A stretch of 64,000 nucleotides of DNA. Source: Ampullaceana balthica. Its lineage: Eukaryota; Mollusca; Gastropoda; Lymnaeidae. Shown one piece after another: positions 1 to 12,238 of the stretch. The position numbers were made by a program, and so were the translations under genes. The notes beneath the pieces were generated by a model. The model searched no databases. It worked only from the letters and a program-made list of their open reading frames with translations, and was not told where the DNA came from. The stretch is from assembly GCA_944989445.1 (NCBI GenBank), contig CALYLW010000127.1:868990-932989 (forward strand), written 5' to 3'. The stretch's first letter is position 1; each line of letters starts with the position of its first letter.

Positions 1-68
1 TTTCTGTCAGACAGAGGGTCCCTCGAGAGACGCGAGCGAAGAGCATTTTGATAGGGCTCATTCCAGCA

Positions 69-226
69 GATAGGGCAGGCGCATGACATATACAGGGCAG
101 ATAGGGCAGGCGCATGACATATGCAGGGCATATAGGGCAGGCGCATGACATATACAGGGCAGATAGGGCAGGTGCATGACAAATACATGGCAGATAGGGC
201 AGGCGCATGACAACTACATGGCTATT
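69..226. repeat. 31-bp minisatellite
   Basis: About five head-to-tail copies of a 31-bp unit built around GATAGGGCAGGCGCATGACA. The last copies diverge. No coding signal. Confidence 0.9.
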
Positions 227-296
227 TGCTGGAGGGACGTTTATAATCAATGTCGACTCCTTGTTGTCCGTATATGGAGATTTAGACATTTGATGT

Positions 297-690
297 GTTA
301 AACATCACTTGAGTTAAACATCACTTGAGTTAAACATCACTTGAGTTAAACGTCACTTGAGTTAAACATCACTTGAGTTAAACATCACTTGAGTTAAACA
401 TCACTTGAGTTAAACATCACTTGAGTTAAACACATATAGACTTAAATATAACTAGAGTTAAACGACACATTGATTAAGCATCACTTTTTAACATAGCTTG
501 AAAAACATCCATTGAGTTAAACATATGTAAGGTCCAAAATCACTTGACTTGAGTTAAACATCGTTTTAGTGAGTTGAATATTCCTCAAGTTAAACATCAC
601 TTGATATTAACCACCATTGAGTTAACACCCATTAATTTAAGCAGTCTTTGATTTAAACATCATTTAAATTTAACATCATGCACTTGAGTT
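297..690. repeat. 16-bp minisatellite with decayed flank
   Basis: About eight near-perfect copies of the 16-bp unit GTTAAACATCACTTGA up to about 430. Scattered, degenerate copies continue to about 690, which suggests an older array that is eroding at its right edge. Confidence 0.9.
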
Positions 691-777
691 ATCTATACAT
701 AGGTTACATAGGTTGGGAAGAGAAAGTGGAGGGAGATGGTTTAGAAAACAAGAGAGGTAAGAGAGCAAGTACTACAC

Positions 778-1050
778 AGGTAAGGGTAAAAGAGCCAGAT
801 ACTTAAAAGGTAAGGGTAAGAGAGCCAGGTACTACAAAGGTAAGGGTAAGAGAGCCAGGTACTACAAAGGTAAGGGTAAGAGAGCCAGTACTACAAAGGT
901 AAGGGTAAGAGAGCCAGATACTACAAAGGTAAGGGTAAGAGAGCCAGGTACTACAAAGGTAAGGGTAAGAGAGCCAGGTACTACAAAGGTAAGGGTAAGA
1001 GAGCCAGGTACTACAAAGGTAAGGGTAAGAGAGCCAGGTACTACAAAGAA
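778..1050. repeat. 30-bp minisatellite
   Basis: About nine copies of a 30-bp unit containing GTAAGGGTAAGAGAGCCAGG. Because 30 is a multiple of three and the unit lacks stops on the minus strand, a repetitive open frame runs through it and into the next array. I do not read it as a gene. Confidence 0.9.
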
Positions 1051-1114
1051 TGAAACAGAAAAGGGTGGGTAGGTTTAATAGAGAGAATAGCAGTAATTGA
1101 GATGTCGTAGGCAG

Positions 1115-1430
1115 TGGAGATAGGTTAGATGTAATAAACAGGAGCTGTGGGTTAGATGTAATAGACAGGAGCTGTGGGTTAGATGTAATAGACAGGAGCT
1201 GTGGGTTAGATGTAATAGACAGGAGCTGTGGGTTAGATGTAATAGACAAGAGCTGTGGGTTATATGTAATAGACAGGAGCTGTGGGTTAGAAGTTATAGA
1301 CAAGAGCTGTGGGTTAGATGTAATGGACAAAAGCAGCTGGTTAGATTTAATAGACAGGAGCAGTTGGTTAGATTCAATAGGAGAAGTGAGTTAGATTAAA
1401 TAGACAAGAGCAGTGGAATAGGTTAGACGG
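1115..1430. repeat. 27-bp minisatellite
   Basis: About ten copies of a 27-bp unit containing GGGTTAGATGTAATAGACAG, with drift towards the right end. Unit length is a multiple of three, giving an artefactual open frame on the minus strand. Confidence 0.9.
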
Positions 1431-3525
1431 TAGACGACTGTAGTTATCTTAACATTTTCTCGGTCAAAGGATGAAATATTTTTCAAAAAATTAAAATTTC
1501 TGCGATGGAATTGTTTGAACTCTTTCAAGCAATAGAGAAAAAGTAATGCACTGCCTTAAAATATTTATAGAGCTTTCTCAACAACATTAATAACATATAT
1601 TTTTTAAAGAATATATATACATCAGCAACAACGGTGGCTGATTAATTTTTGAATGGTTAGAGGCAAACGCTGAAACTAGCCACATTGTGATGTAATCTGA
1701 TTCTGTGTAATGTAACCGTCTGTCTGTGAGCTTCATTTTTCGGAGATAAATGGGTTAAAAATTACATTAACATTATTCGATAAGTTTCAAGGGAATTCTG
1801 TCGGTGAAGCACATTCATTTTAAGATCGCTTAAAGCCACAGCAAAATTTTGGCCTGATTAATACATATTTCATGTATGTGAGACGTGTTGTGTTTACATT
1901 GTATGAGCATGCAAGGACGTGACCTAGTATGAAACACGTGGTTTGTGAACTGTAAGCGTGCGTTGTCATGGACTTGGAGGAGAGCTGACTATAAATGTAC
2001 GGTTCAAGAGGTAACCGAGGTGGTTGATTAATTGCATACGAGCTGCTTTACGTGGTTGATTGTACAGTTGAAGACAGTAGATTGTATAGAGTGTGTGTTA
2101 AAGCCTTTTTACTTGACCAGCAAGTGCTATTACAATGTACATCTATGTTCAAATTTTGATCAAAATGTCATTGTAAACCATTCAATAAATTCATGTCAAA
2201 TTCAATTGAAATCTCTATTTGATGTTTTATATAATTTTATTTTGGAATAACGAGTGATATATATGTATTATGTGTTATACTTCGTTTGTATCAACCACTC
2301 GAGTGTATCGAAACAATCAAGCCGAAATCCCATTGCCATCTATTCAGAAGCATAACTAGAATCTTTGGGCGTCGAGAGACAAAATAGTTTTTTTTAGACC
2401 GCTCGCCAAATCGAAATCTGAACAGCAATTATTTTTATTTTTAAAAGTATCTTCAAAGAATTTTTTTGCTTTGTCGATTGTCTAGCGCGGGGCATCTGAA
2501 ACCCTCTACTCCACCCCGATGTTACATCTCTTTTTTTATTTTATCACAGAAACGACGAAATAATTTCTGATCAATAATTTTTTTCAACTGTTGTTTTTTT
2601 AAAATTAATTTTTTAAATAATGTTGCAACATTTCTATCAGGCAATCTAAAATCACATACATAACGATATGAACCTATCCATATTCTATTATTTAAGTAGA
2701 TTATTTGCTCAACAACAAAAAAAATGGAACATTTTCCGATGCATAAATGTTCATGATGGAACTATGTATTTAGCCTCTGTTTGTTTCTCTGTTTCATTCA
2801 CAAAACTTTCTTCTCTCTTTTAAAAAATATCACTTTGAGATTTGATCCAGGGAGGAAACAACAAGATCCCTTCAAACATTGTGTACACGCGTTAAAACGG
2901 GGGTACGCCCAAAGGCTCAGATAATTCGCTCCCAACTCAGGGACTTAATTATCTCCCATTGTTTATTAAATTTATCTTAGTTTTCGTTTCCTTTTTCTAG
3001 CTCCTGTTCTTTCGGCCATTCTCTGGAGTTGAATTTAAGAGCCACAGTTTCCAACCTCGGAGAAGCCATCCCTCAGCTGGTCCATTCCCAGAAAGACTCA
3101 TTTCCGCGTAATGGTGTGTGACGTTTGATAAACAGAAGTAACGTCATGTGACAGCACCCCCCGGGGTCTTAACCCTGAGAGAGTGTGGACCAGGCTTCCT
3201 TAATATAATCCGCGTCACTCATGTGCCCGGGAAACAATCCATGTTTTTAAGAAGACAAAAACTGAACTAATCCTTTTTCTTCAATAAATAAGCCAGTGCT
3301 CTCTGCAACGTTCCAACGTATGCATCATATTAAGAATTTTGAAAATATTTGCTCAAACATTTGTTGCATGCTGTGAAAATTATTTGAATCATCCTACTGC
3401 GGCCTGAATCTAATGTGAAACGCAATCAATGAAAGATAAAGATTTTCCAAAAGGTTGCTGCTGATTATTCACTTTTTAAAAAAAAATTATCACATGGACA
3501 TCAAAATACCGATTTAAAGCTATTA
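1431..3525. other. No gene recognised; AT-rich unique-looking DNA
   Basis: I see no convincing coding region, RNA gene or element border. The more GC-balanced part at about 2860-3240 includes a pyrimidine tract ending in AG near 3000, followed by 37 open codons on the plus strand. That is too short to support as an exon. Confidence 0.5.
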
Positions 3526-3802
3526 GGGGCCGTCCATAAAGTACGTCACGCTCCAGAGGGGGTAGGGGGTGTAAGAAAGTGTGACACTTTGTGACAGGGG
3601 GGAGGGGGGTGTCCGGCCATGTGTGACGTCACGCTGTTTTATATTAAATTTTGATTATTTTGTTAATTAAAAATACCATTTTTGTTCGAAAGTGTGACGT
3701 ACTTTAGGGGGGGTGGGGCTTGAGATGTGTGAAAGTTTGTGACGGGGGGAGGGGGGATTAAAAATGGTCAAAAATAGCGTGACGTACTTTATGGACGGCC
3801 CC
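3526..3802. mobile_element. Harbinger-like MITE, copy 1
   Basis: A 277-bp non-autonomous element with perfect 27-bp terminal inverted repeats beginning GGGGCCGTCCATAAAGTACG. It is flanked by the 3-bp duplication TTA (3523-3525 and 3803-3805). A 3-bp TWA-type duplication together with GC-rich G-starting ends is typical of PIF/Harbinger elements. The interior has G-runs and GTGACGTCAC-type palindromes and no coding frame. A second copy with its own 3-bp duplication lies at 37942-38199, and diverged relatives at 15.5 and 56.2 kb. The superfamily call is an inference from ends and duplication length. Confidence 0.8.
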
Positions 3803-3805
3803 TTA

Positions 3806-4484
3806 TCCAAATCATTGATATTTTTAATAATCGATCTGAAAGACTAAACAACTCTCTTTTTTCATATCGTCTGATATATTTTTTATAACTCTTTAACTTC
3901 AAAAGTTCTAGTTGTAATGTGTCCCACATATCTCTTCCCACTCGCATGTTATCATGTCTGATGATATCAGATTTTGCATAAGGTCCTTGGCTATCGGGGA
4001 ACAACCTGCATAAATATCAAAGATTTTTCATACGATTAAGTCTTGACTTTTCCCGAAGATGGCAGGGGTTTAAATACAACTATATTATCATGTTATATAA
4101 TCATGTACAGGGTACTCATCTGTATTGATGGTACAATGGAAAATGGGAGGTTATTCAAATTCATCAATGTTCCTAAGTACTCACATTTTTTATTGACTAA
4201 TGATTCATTGACACTGCGATACAATCTTCTAACCAAGCACTGCGCAGCATTTTTGCGACCGTGCAGCAAAATTTGAAAAATATATTTTTTTAAATAAACA
4301 AATCTAGCGGTTAAATATTAAAATAACCTTTTAATCGTAAATTGTATCAGTTCTATTTTTGAGAATCATTAGTTACTTCTCTTTCTGAGAAAACGTGTTA
4401 ATCAGTATTCAGACGGGATGGTACAATGAATAAGAGAGCGTAGAATTGTAAGATTATACTGCCAAGTTCGTAATTGATTTTAAC
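3806..4484. other. No gene recognised
   Basis: AT-rich DNA with short chance open frames only. The stretch CTGCGCAGCATTTTTGCG near 4240 resembles text near 28170, so a decayed repeat is possible. Confidence 0.4.
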
Positions 4485-4995
4485 TAGATACGAGCCGCGC
4501 CGCGGACTTGCTCATCATAGATAGTGCAAAGAACGGGGGGAAAAGGGGGGGGGGAGAAAGGACACAAACAGCAGCACGAAGTAATGGGCGAAGAAAAGCG
4601 GGTATACGTGGAGACATGCGCACTGCGGTTGTTGTTACATGCCCCCCACTCTTTATTACTAACATCCCTTGCCAACCTTAAACTGTGATTGACCGACCCT
4701 AGCGAGGGTTAGTCATGTTCGCAAAAAAAATGGGAAAAGAACGGCCAGAAACACAAAAAAAACATATTTTTTAAAAATTTTCCCGCTGGGGCTCGATCCC
4801 AGGACTTTCCGCGTGTAAGGTGGACGTGATAACCACTACACTACGAATCATATGTTTTCTGTGAAGGTACAACGCAAATGAACACAAGAAGCATTGTTGC
4901 CATCCCCCCTCCTTTTTTTTCTTTCTTTTCATCCCACTACGCTTGCCAATCGTGATCGGTCGACCCCAGCGAGGGTCATTCGTCATGCTTACTTG
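4485..4995. repeat. Dispersed repeat, copy 1 (tRNA-bearing)
   Basis: The part at about 4485-4725 recurs in inverted orientation at about 29870-30165, including CGCGGACTTGCTCAT, a G-run, CGCACTGCGGTTGTTGTTAC and a GACCCTAGCGAGGGT motif. That last motif occurs twice here (about 4694 and about 4960), on either side of a decayed tRNA-Val. The layout suggests a mobile unit that captured, or derives from, a tRNA gene. Class unknown. Confidence 0.7.
4779..4849 (-). pseudogene. tRNA-Val(UAC)-like pseudogene
   Basis: The minus strand carries an A-box region (TAGTGTAGTGGTTATCA), an anticodon loop CTTACAC with anticodon TAC, and a B-box region GGATCGAGCCC. The T-stem CTGGG/CCCAG pairs fully and the anticodon stem has one mismatch. 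The acceptor stem is mostly unpaired, and the first T-loop base is A instead of T. The order and sequence match eukaryotic tRNA-Val. With the broken acceptor stem and its place between copies of a dispersed motif, it is more likely a dead tRNA or the head of a SINE than a working gene. Confidence 0.65.
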
Positions 4996-5457
4996 CACAT
5001 ACTCGTTTAGGTGAATTATATATATATATAGATTATCATGAATTATTTTTAATTATCATGAAATGAGGGATTATTTGATTTGTGAAATATGCTTGAAAGT
5101 AGATGAATTGGACGGAAAATGTGGGATGCATGGTGGCTTGATTAACTTTAACTTATCAAAATAATTTTTTTACACACTCACTGATGTTGTGCAGAACATA
5201 CATTTTTTAGTCAGGTTGTATATGTAGTAGTGTGAACACCCACACAGCGCCGCACCGAGATGCACTAGGGAGTAGTGACTGAGTGACGTTTGGGTGCGTT
5301 TGGGGGAGTTCCGGTTCCAACGTTAAAAGTATTCGGTTTCTAAATTATAAAAACAAATAAACTTTGATGGCTATAATCCTCAACCTTATTGTTTAACTTG
5401 AAATACTGTATATATTATAAGTCTACACACGGCTACATATACTTCGCGTGCTTAATT
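4996..5457. other. No gene recognised
   Basis: AT-rich DNA with a short AT dinucleotide run near 5020. The right end (5458-5465, AGTTAATG) is the target-site copy of the hAT element that follows. Confidence 0.4.
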
Positions 5458-5465
5458 AGTTAATG

Positions 5466-6533
<1,068 letters not shown>

Positions 6534-6645
6534 AGTTAATGCAAATATCCACACATATAAAGTACACATTAGGGAACTGATAAGGCAGTGAAAACAGATT
6601 TTGATCGTGTACGCAATGTCTCCATCATATAAAATATAAAAACCC

Positions 6646-7065
6646 AAGTCACCGGTTGGATGTGGAACGCTGAGGAACTATGTACAACAGTCTATAGCAG
6701 TTAAAAAATCGTGTGGTGATTAGCACTGTAAACATATTTAACATGACGTCATTGTTTGATCTTATATTTAGAAAAAGGTGTGCATCAAAAGGTGTGCAAA
6801 TTAATTACAAATTAAAAACGCGCTGTAAAAAATATATATTATATGACGTCATTCTTTTAGCTTATATCTTAATTTTGGAAAAGGGAACGATGTGAAATTA
6901 GGATTTCAGGATTTATAATTATAAAATACTTTGTGTACATTTCAGGAAGTTTAATATGTCGTATTTATTTATTATAAGTTAATTGGGGTTTTGACAAAAA
7001 AAGTGGGCGCCATAGGCGCCCTAAAGCCGGTGTGGGCGCCGTAGGCGCCCTACAACCCCTAGTAT
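6646..7065 (-). repeat. Dispersed repeat family D, copy A
   Basis: About 400 bp that recurs in the opposite orientation at about 11275-11690. Shared landmarks are AGTCTATAGCAGTTAAAAAATCG, two full TGACGTCA sites (6744-6751 and 6844-6851), and AAAGTATTTTATAATTATAA-type text. Its right end holds two GC-rich palindromes (see findings). No coding frame. Class unknown. Confidence 0.8.
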
Positions 7066-7824
7066 GCTATAGTAAAGTTTAAGAAGCTAACTTTTATTTA
7101 TTTGAAATTGATCTCTGTCAACACATGGCAGTTAATCTGTGGGATCAGCAATAAAAGTATCTTATCAAATGAATCAATGAGAAATGCGAATAGGTTAATG
7201 CTATACTTTAACAGGATATCCTTATGCTTGCAAGAATAAAGAGCTAGCTGCAATATTTTCGCCGACTCATGCCCATTCCATTTCTACTAGAGCAACATTT
7301 GAGCGTAGAAGATGCTTGAAAACACGTTTTTTTAAAACATGTGGGACATGATTCGTGGATTGCATGTGTTTACACTGAAACTCTTGTATCCCTGACAGCG
7401 AATTTCTGGTATTATCAATCTTTGAAATGTATCATTGGTGGGCATATCGTATTTTACTGTCAACCAATAATAACTTGTAGCACTAGTTTCTAGATATACG
7501 GCATTCTTTGAGCATCGTGAAAGCCTATATGTTTAATCGTGTGGACAAATATCCTAACTTTAAATTTGCGCTTGCAGAAAATTAATATTTTTATACAGAC
7601 TTTTGAGAAGTGTTATGATTGAGGAATTATTGGCAGACAGTGCCATTATGAGCCGTGCGTCTTGTGTCGGGGTATAATTGTAAACGTTGATTGAGTCTTT
7701 TTAACATCATAGAAGTAAAGTCTTCAAGTAGTCTGGAGTAATTAATTAATTATAGACACATTTATGAGGATTCAATCATAACACAAAGCTTGGCATTTCA
7801 TCAACATTGAACTTGAACTATCCC
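7066..7824. other. No gene recognised
   Basis: AT-rich DNA without borders or coding signal. The last 60 bases or so are probably the 3' tail of the RTE element encoded on the minus strand just to the right. Confidence 0.4.
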
Positions 7825-8310
7825 TTAACCCGTCGTTGGGTCGTTGGGGCACCATCGTGAACTGCTCACTATATCACGCCATTTGTCCCGGTCCTGTGCT
7901 GCCCTTTGAGAGTCACTGAATGACAGGCCGGTCCACTCTTTTATATCTCTTCTTTTGTCTGCCTCTTTTCTTTCCTCCCTGGACTGTGCCTTGCAATATA
8001 GTTTTTGCGAGACCTCCAGTTCTTGTCACGTGTCCGTACCATCGTAGTTTCCTATTCTTAATGGAGGTGAGAAGGTCCTCTTAGGGGCCAATGACAGTAC
8101 TTATTGTGTTGCGGACCGCTTCATTTGTGATGTGCAATGTGTAGGAGATTTTCAATATCTTTCTGAAACATCTCATCTCTAGCGCATTGATTCTTCTTTG
8201 GAGGACTGCAGTGAGCGTCCAAGCCCTACAAACACACAAGAAGACCGACATCACCAGAGAGCGCATTAGTCGGATCTTTGATCTCAGGGAGAGTTTCTTG
8301 CTTTATCATC
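7825..8310 (-). pseudogene. RTE-type LINE, C-terminus of Pol
   Basis: The 3' end of a reverse-transcriptase gene from an RTE non-LTR retrotransposon. Minus-strand reading gives KIRLMRSLVMSVFL, then LQRRINALEMRCFRKILKIS and NEAVRNTI. After an in-frame stop at 8081 come RKLRWYGHV, TILQGTVQGGKKRGRQKKR, and in another frame RDIKEWTGLSFSDSQRAAQD up to TAA at 7825-7827. This order (small LINE tail domain, WYGHV, KKRGR.KKRW, EWTG) is typical of RTE elements. At least one stop and one frameshift kill it, and the reverse-transcriptase core and endonuclease are absent, as expected for a 5'-truncated insertion. Confidence 0.9.
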
Positions 8311-8692
8311 AACATTGACCGTGTGTATAAAAAACGGAAGTCGTTTAAAGGCCATCCCCATGACACATTCAGAAATGGCTAGCAGAAGTCGTTACTGGTA
8401 GCATTCAGCTTATTGGGTGGATAAAAAATAGAAATAAGCAGTGCTATTATTGAACTATAGAAATAATTTTAATAAAATATATTTAATTTTAACTACATTA
8501 TTTAATTGAAAAATGTTCACTTAAAATGTACGACTAATGCTGCATGTGACTTTTTGGAATTATAAGATATTCAAACAGATGAAAAACTGTACAAGTTCAC
8601 AAACGAGTTCATTATTTTCTCACGCTCCAAAGAACCTTCGAGGTGTTGTTGTATACCGATATGACAGTAAACTGACCCAGCTGTACGATTGA
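8311..8692. other. No gene recognised
   Basis: AT-rich filler between the LINE remnant and the next minisatellite. Confidence 0.4.
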
Positions 8693-9112
8693 AATAAGGT
8701 GTCCAAACTATATTGAGAGAATAATCCATTGACCAAACTGTCCTGAGAGAATAACCCACTGACCAAGCTATACCTGACAGAATAATCCACTGACCAAACT
8801 GTCCTGAGAGAATAACCCACTGACCAAACTGTACTGACAGAATAATCCACTGACCAAACTGTCCTGAGAGAATAACCCACTGACCAAACTATAACTGACA
8901 GAATAATCCACTGACCAAAATGTACTGACAGAATAATCCACTGACCAAATTGTACTGACAGAATAATTCACTGACCCAACTATACTGACGGAATAATCCA
9001 ATGACCCAACAGTACTGACAGAATAATCCATTAACCAAACTGCACTGACAGAATAATCAACTGACCAAACTGTCCTGAGAGAATAATCCACTGACCCAAC
9101 TGTACTGACAGA
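8693..9112. repeat. 30-bp minisatellite
   Basis: About 14 copies of a 30-bp unit containing CTGACAGAATAATCCACTGA. Two subtypes (TGTCCTGAGAGAATAACCC and TGTACTGACAGAATAATCC) alternate in the left half, a simple higher-order pattern. Minus-strand open frames are by-products. Confidence 0.92.
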
Positions 9113-9392
9113 ACCATTTACATTGTATTTGAAAAGATTACAGCAGCAGATCATTAGAAGAAAAAAAAGCTGAGCTAAGATCAAACTCAGATTCTAACTA
9201 AAGAACGATGCATTAACTAAAGTGTGGCCTTGATCTCCTCCAGGAATTCCTTGGAAACGTTTAGAAGTTTTCCCCTTCAAATTTTTTTGGGGGGCGTGTT
9301 GCCATCCATTATTGGTGTTTATACAAACTAAATTTATTTGTCCCTTGTATTTTTCTCGAAAATACAATGACTGGTTGTAGGGAGAAAAAACT

Positions 9393-10075
9393 TAACAGAG
9401 CCTGGAAACACACAAAACAACTAAACAGAGCTTGGATACACACAAAACAACTAAACAGGCCCTGGATACACACAAAAAACGAATCAGACCCTGGATATAC
9501 ACAAAAAACTCAACAGACCCTGGATACGCACAAAAAAACTAAACAGACCCTGGATACACACAAAACAACTAAACAGAGCCTGGATATACACAAAAAAAAC
9601 CTAAACAGACCCTGGATACACACAAAACAACTAAACAGACCCTGGACACACACAAAACAACTAAACAGACCCTGGATACACACAAAACAACTAAACAGAC
9701 CCTGGATAGACACAAAACAACTAAACAGACCCTGGATACACACAACACAACTAAACAGGCCCTGGATACACACAAAAAGACTAAACAGAGCCTGGATACA
9801 CACAAAACAACTAAACAGAGCCTGGATATACACACACAAAACTAAACAGACGCTGGATACACACAAAACAACTAAACAGACCCTGGATATACACAAAACA
9901 ACTAAACAGATCCTGGATGCACACAAAACAACTAAACAGACCCTGGATACACACAAAACAACTAAACAGACCCTGGATACACACGAAACAACTAAACAGA
10001 CCCTGGACACACACAAAACAACTAAACAGAGCCTGGACACACACAAAACAACTAAACAGAGCCTGGGTGAACACA
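9393..10075. repeat. 30-bp minisatellite, about 22 copies
   Basis: Unit AACAACTAAACAGACCCTGG plus ATACACACAA. One plus-strand frame stays open for 263 codons (9367-10158) with a 10-residue repeat, but several other frames on both strands are open too. Indels of one or two bases at 9590, 9770 and 9835 switch frame, which is what unselected repeat DNA does. Confidence 0.92.
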
Positions 10076-10079
10076 AAAA

Positions 10080-10654
10080 GACGACTGCAATATTTGAAAC
10101 CAGTAAACAAAATTATTTTTATGACAAGCTTTCACTTCAAACTAAACTTATAAAATGACATAATCTGCTTAAGTAAAATAATATCTCAGAAAGTGACGAA
10201 AAGAAACTTCAAATGTAATATTTAAAAATAAATAGATACATAAAAAACAAGAGAATTTTTCCTGCTTTTAAACTCTAAAATCGTTCAATCATCATATTTT
10301 GTATTTCTTTTAAAACAACAATCTATTTTTTTACATATTACTTCCTCCCAATTATAAGTCCCACGCGAAGTAGCTGTTGAGTATATAACTTGCATTGTTT
10401 TATTGAACAAACTAGCAAATAAAAATATATAAAAAAACACTTTTTAAAAACTAGTCTTATGTTAGAAATGCACTAAAAAGTAGTAAATAAATTTAAAATG
10501 TGAAAATTACAGTCAGAAGAGACCTTCAGTTCCAAATTTTAGAAAATGTAAAAGTTTAAAATGAGACAGGAACGTTAAATCGTAGGTGAAATCGATTATC
10601 TCGTTGTTCGCCATGACTATAAGACTAGGGTGCTCAGTTTAAACTTAATATATC
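10080..10654. other. No gene recognised
   Basis: AT-rich DNA, no borders or coding signal seen. Confidence 0.4.
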
Positions 10655-11230
10655 AATATCATGCTTCTACCTACACGGGAAATAGGAGAATTGGTGATTT
10701 TACGTTTTTATATAGCTCATATAATGAAAAAAACTTCATTTGTGCCCCTGATCCCAAGTATGTGATAATTTAAATATTTTTTGGCCTGTTAACATCATGG
10801 AAGTGTACCCTTACAACTTCCCAAAGTTTCATTCTTCTACCTACTCGCGAAATATGAGAATTAGTGATTTTCAGTTTTTATATAGCTCATAGTAGGAAAA
10901 ACTACATTTGGGCCCCAGGCCCCCAGGAAGTGATAATTTAAATATTTTTTCACCCGTTACTATCGTGGGTTTGTACTCAACAAATTCCCAAAGTTTCATG
11001 CTTCTGCCTACTCGGGAAATAGGAGAATTAGTGATGTTCATATTTTATATAGGCCATATAAGGAGAAAAAAACGTTTTTGGGCCCCCGGCCCCCATGAGT
11101 GTTTATTTTAAAATTCTTTTACACCAATTTTCGTCGCGAGAGGCTACTCAACAACTTCCCAAATTTTCATGCTTCTACCTACACGGAAAGTTGGAGAATT
11201 AGTGATGAGTGAGTCAGTCAGTGAGTGAAG
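10655..11230. repeat. About 168-bp tandem repeat, 3.4 copies
   Basis: Each unit carries TTCATGCTTCTACCTAC followed by a GGAGAATTAGTGAT motif, at about 10660, 10828, 10996 and 11167. The array ends in AGTGAGTGAAGGCTTTGCC TTTTATATAGAG. Similar CTTGCCTTTTATTATATAG text ends another insertion near 14165, so this may be the terminus of a transposon family. Class unknown. Confidence 0.8.
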
Positions 11231-11274
11231 GCTTTGCCTTTTATATAGAGTATATTTTGTATAGAGTATAGAGT

Positions 11275-11690
11275 AACAACGTTGGCGCGTAAGCACCCAC
11301 TTTGTTTTTTGTCAAAAGCCCAAGTAACTTATCCTTGTTTGATAAATACGAAATATTAAACTTCCTGGAATGTACACAAAGTATTTAATAATTAACCATC
11401 ATCAAATCCTCTTTTTACTTTTACATTGTTTTATTTTCCAAAATAAAAATATGAGCTAAAACAATGACGTCATATGGTATTTTTCACAGCGCGTCTTTAA
11501 TTTGTAGTTAATTTGCACACCTTTTGATGCACACTTTGTATTAAGTATAAGATCAATCAATGACGTCATTTTACATTTTTCTTACAATGCTAATCACCGC
11601 ACGATTTTTTAACTGCTATAGACTTTTGTACATCGTTCCTAAGCGTTCCACATCCAATAAGGGAGTGAGTGAGTGAGTGACTTGGACTAT
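11275..11690 (+). repeat. Dispersed repeat family D, copy B
   Basis: Inverted relative to copy A at 6646-7065 and similar along about 400 bp, including both TGACGTCA sites (11465-11472, 11561-11568). It ends near a short (GAGT)n run at about 11665. Confidence 0.8.
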
Positions 11691-11866
11691 TATATTATTT
11701 ATTGTATATATTTAGATTTTCTGAAAACATTGAAAAACATAGGCATAATAATTTTATTTTACTTTTATTTCAACTGTTTTCTAAACTTAATTTCCGAAAT
11801 GTTTATCTAAATAAATATGAGTAATTTAAAGCATATGAAAATGACAAAAGAGCATTTATTTAATAT

Positions 11867-12142
11867 GTAACTTAATACAACCCTCAGATAGACATAAGGA
11901 TAAAAACACCTTTCTTATTCCGTATGCAAGAACAAACACATACAAGTTTTCCTTCTTCCCGTCCGGAATTCGGGCGTGGAATGGGTTGCCTGAAGAATCC
12001 AGGAAAACCAACACTTTATCAACATTTAAATCTCTAATAAAAATGCAGGACTAAACACAAACCATAGATAAGCGTAGGACGCAAATAATCTTCTGTATAG
12101 AAGGAGCGTCTGTAAACAGATAAGATAAGATAAGATAAGAAC
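11867..12142 (+). mobile_element. 5'-truncated LINE, 3' end (CR1/L2/Jockey type), copy 1
   Basis: It begins mid-gene and reads in one open frame from 11872 to TAA at 12052-12054. It includes FLIPYARTNTYKFSFFPSGI and RAWNGLPEE, the familiar FFP..IR.WN.LP ending of CR1/L2/Jockey-group reverse transcriptases. The 3' region follows with a small hairpin (CTTCT-GTAT-AGAAG, about 12090) and finally (GATAA)n at 12118-12142. It differs only slightly from the matching part of the copy at 43954-44462, which suggests recent activity. It has no 5' part, so it is dead on arrival. Confidence 0.88.
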
Positions 12143-12238
12143 GGCAACAGCGCCAAAAATATGTGCTGTGTGTTCAAACAATATTTGGAAATTTAAAAAG
12201 CAGGGGAATTTTATTTTTGTTGACAGAGAAAGAACGTG

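Noticed and set aside
297..430. CRISPR-like array
   Set aside because: Units are contiguous with no unique spacers, and the DNA is clearly from an animal. The same holds for every tandem array here.
803..1330. 175-codon minus-strand frame
   Set aside because: Covers two minisatellites (30 and 27 bp) and changes its repeated peptide at their border, as expected for non-coding arrays.
9367..10158. 263-codon open frame with a 10-residue repeat
   Set aside because: It is the 30-bp minisatellite read in one frame. Several other frames on both strands are open as well, and small indels shift the frame.
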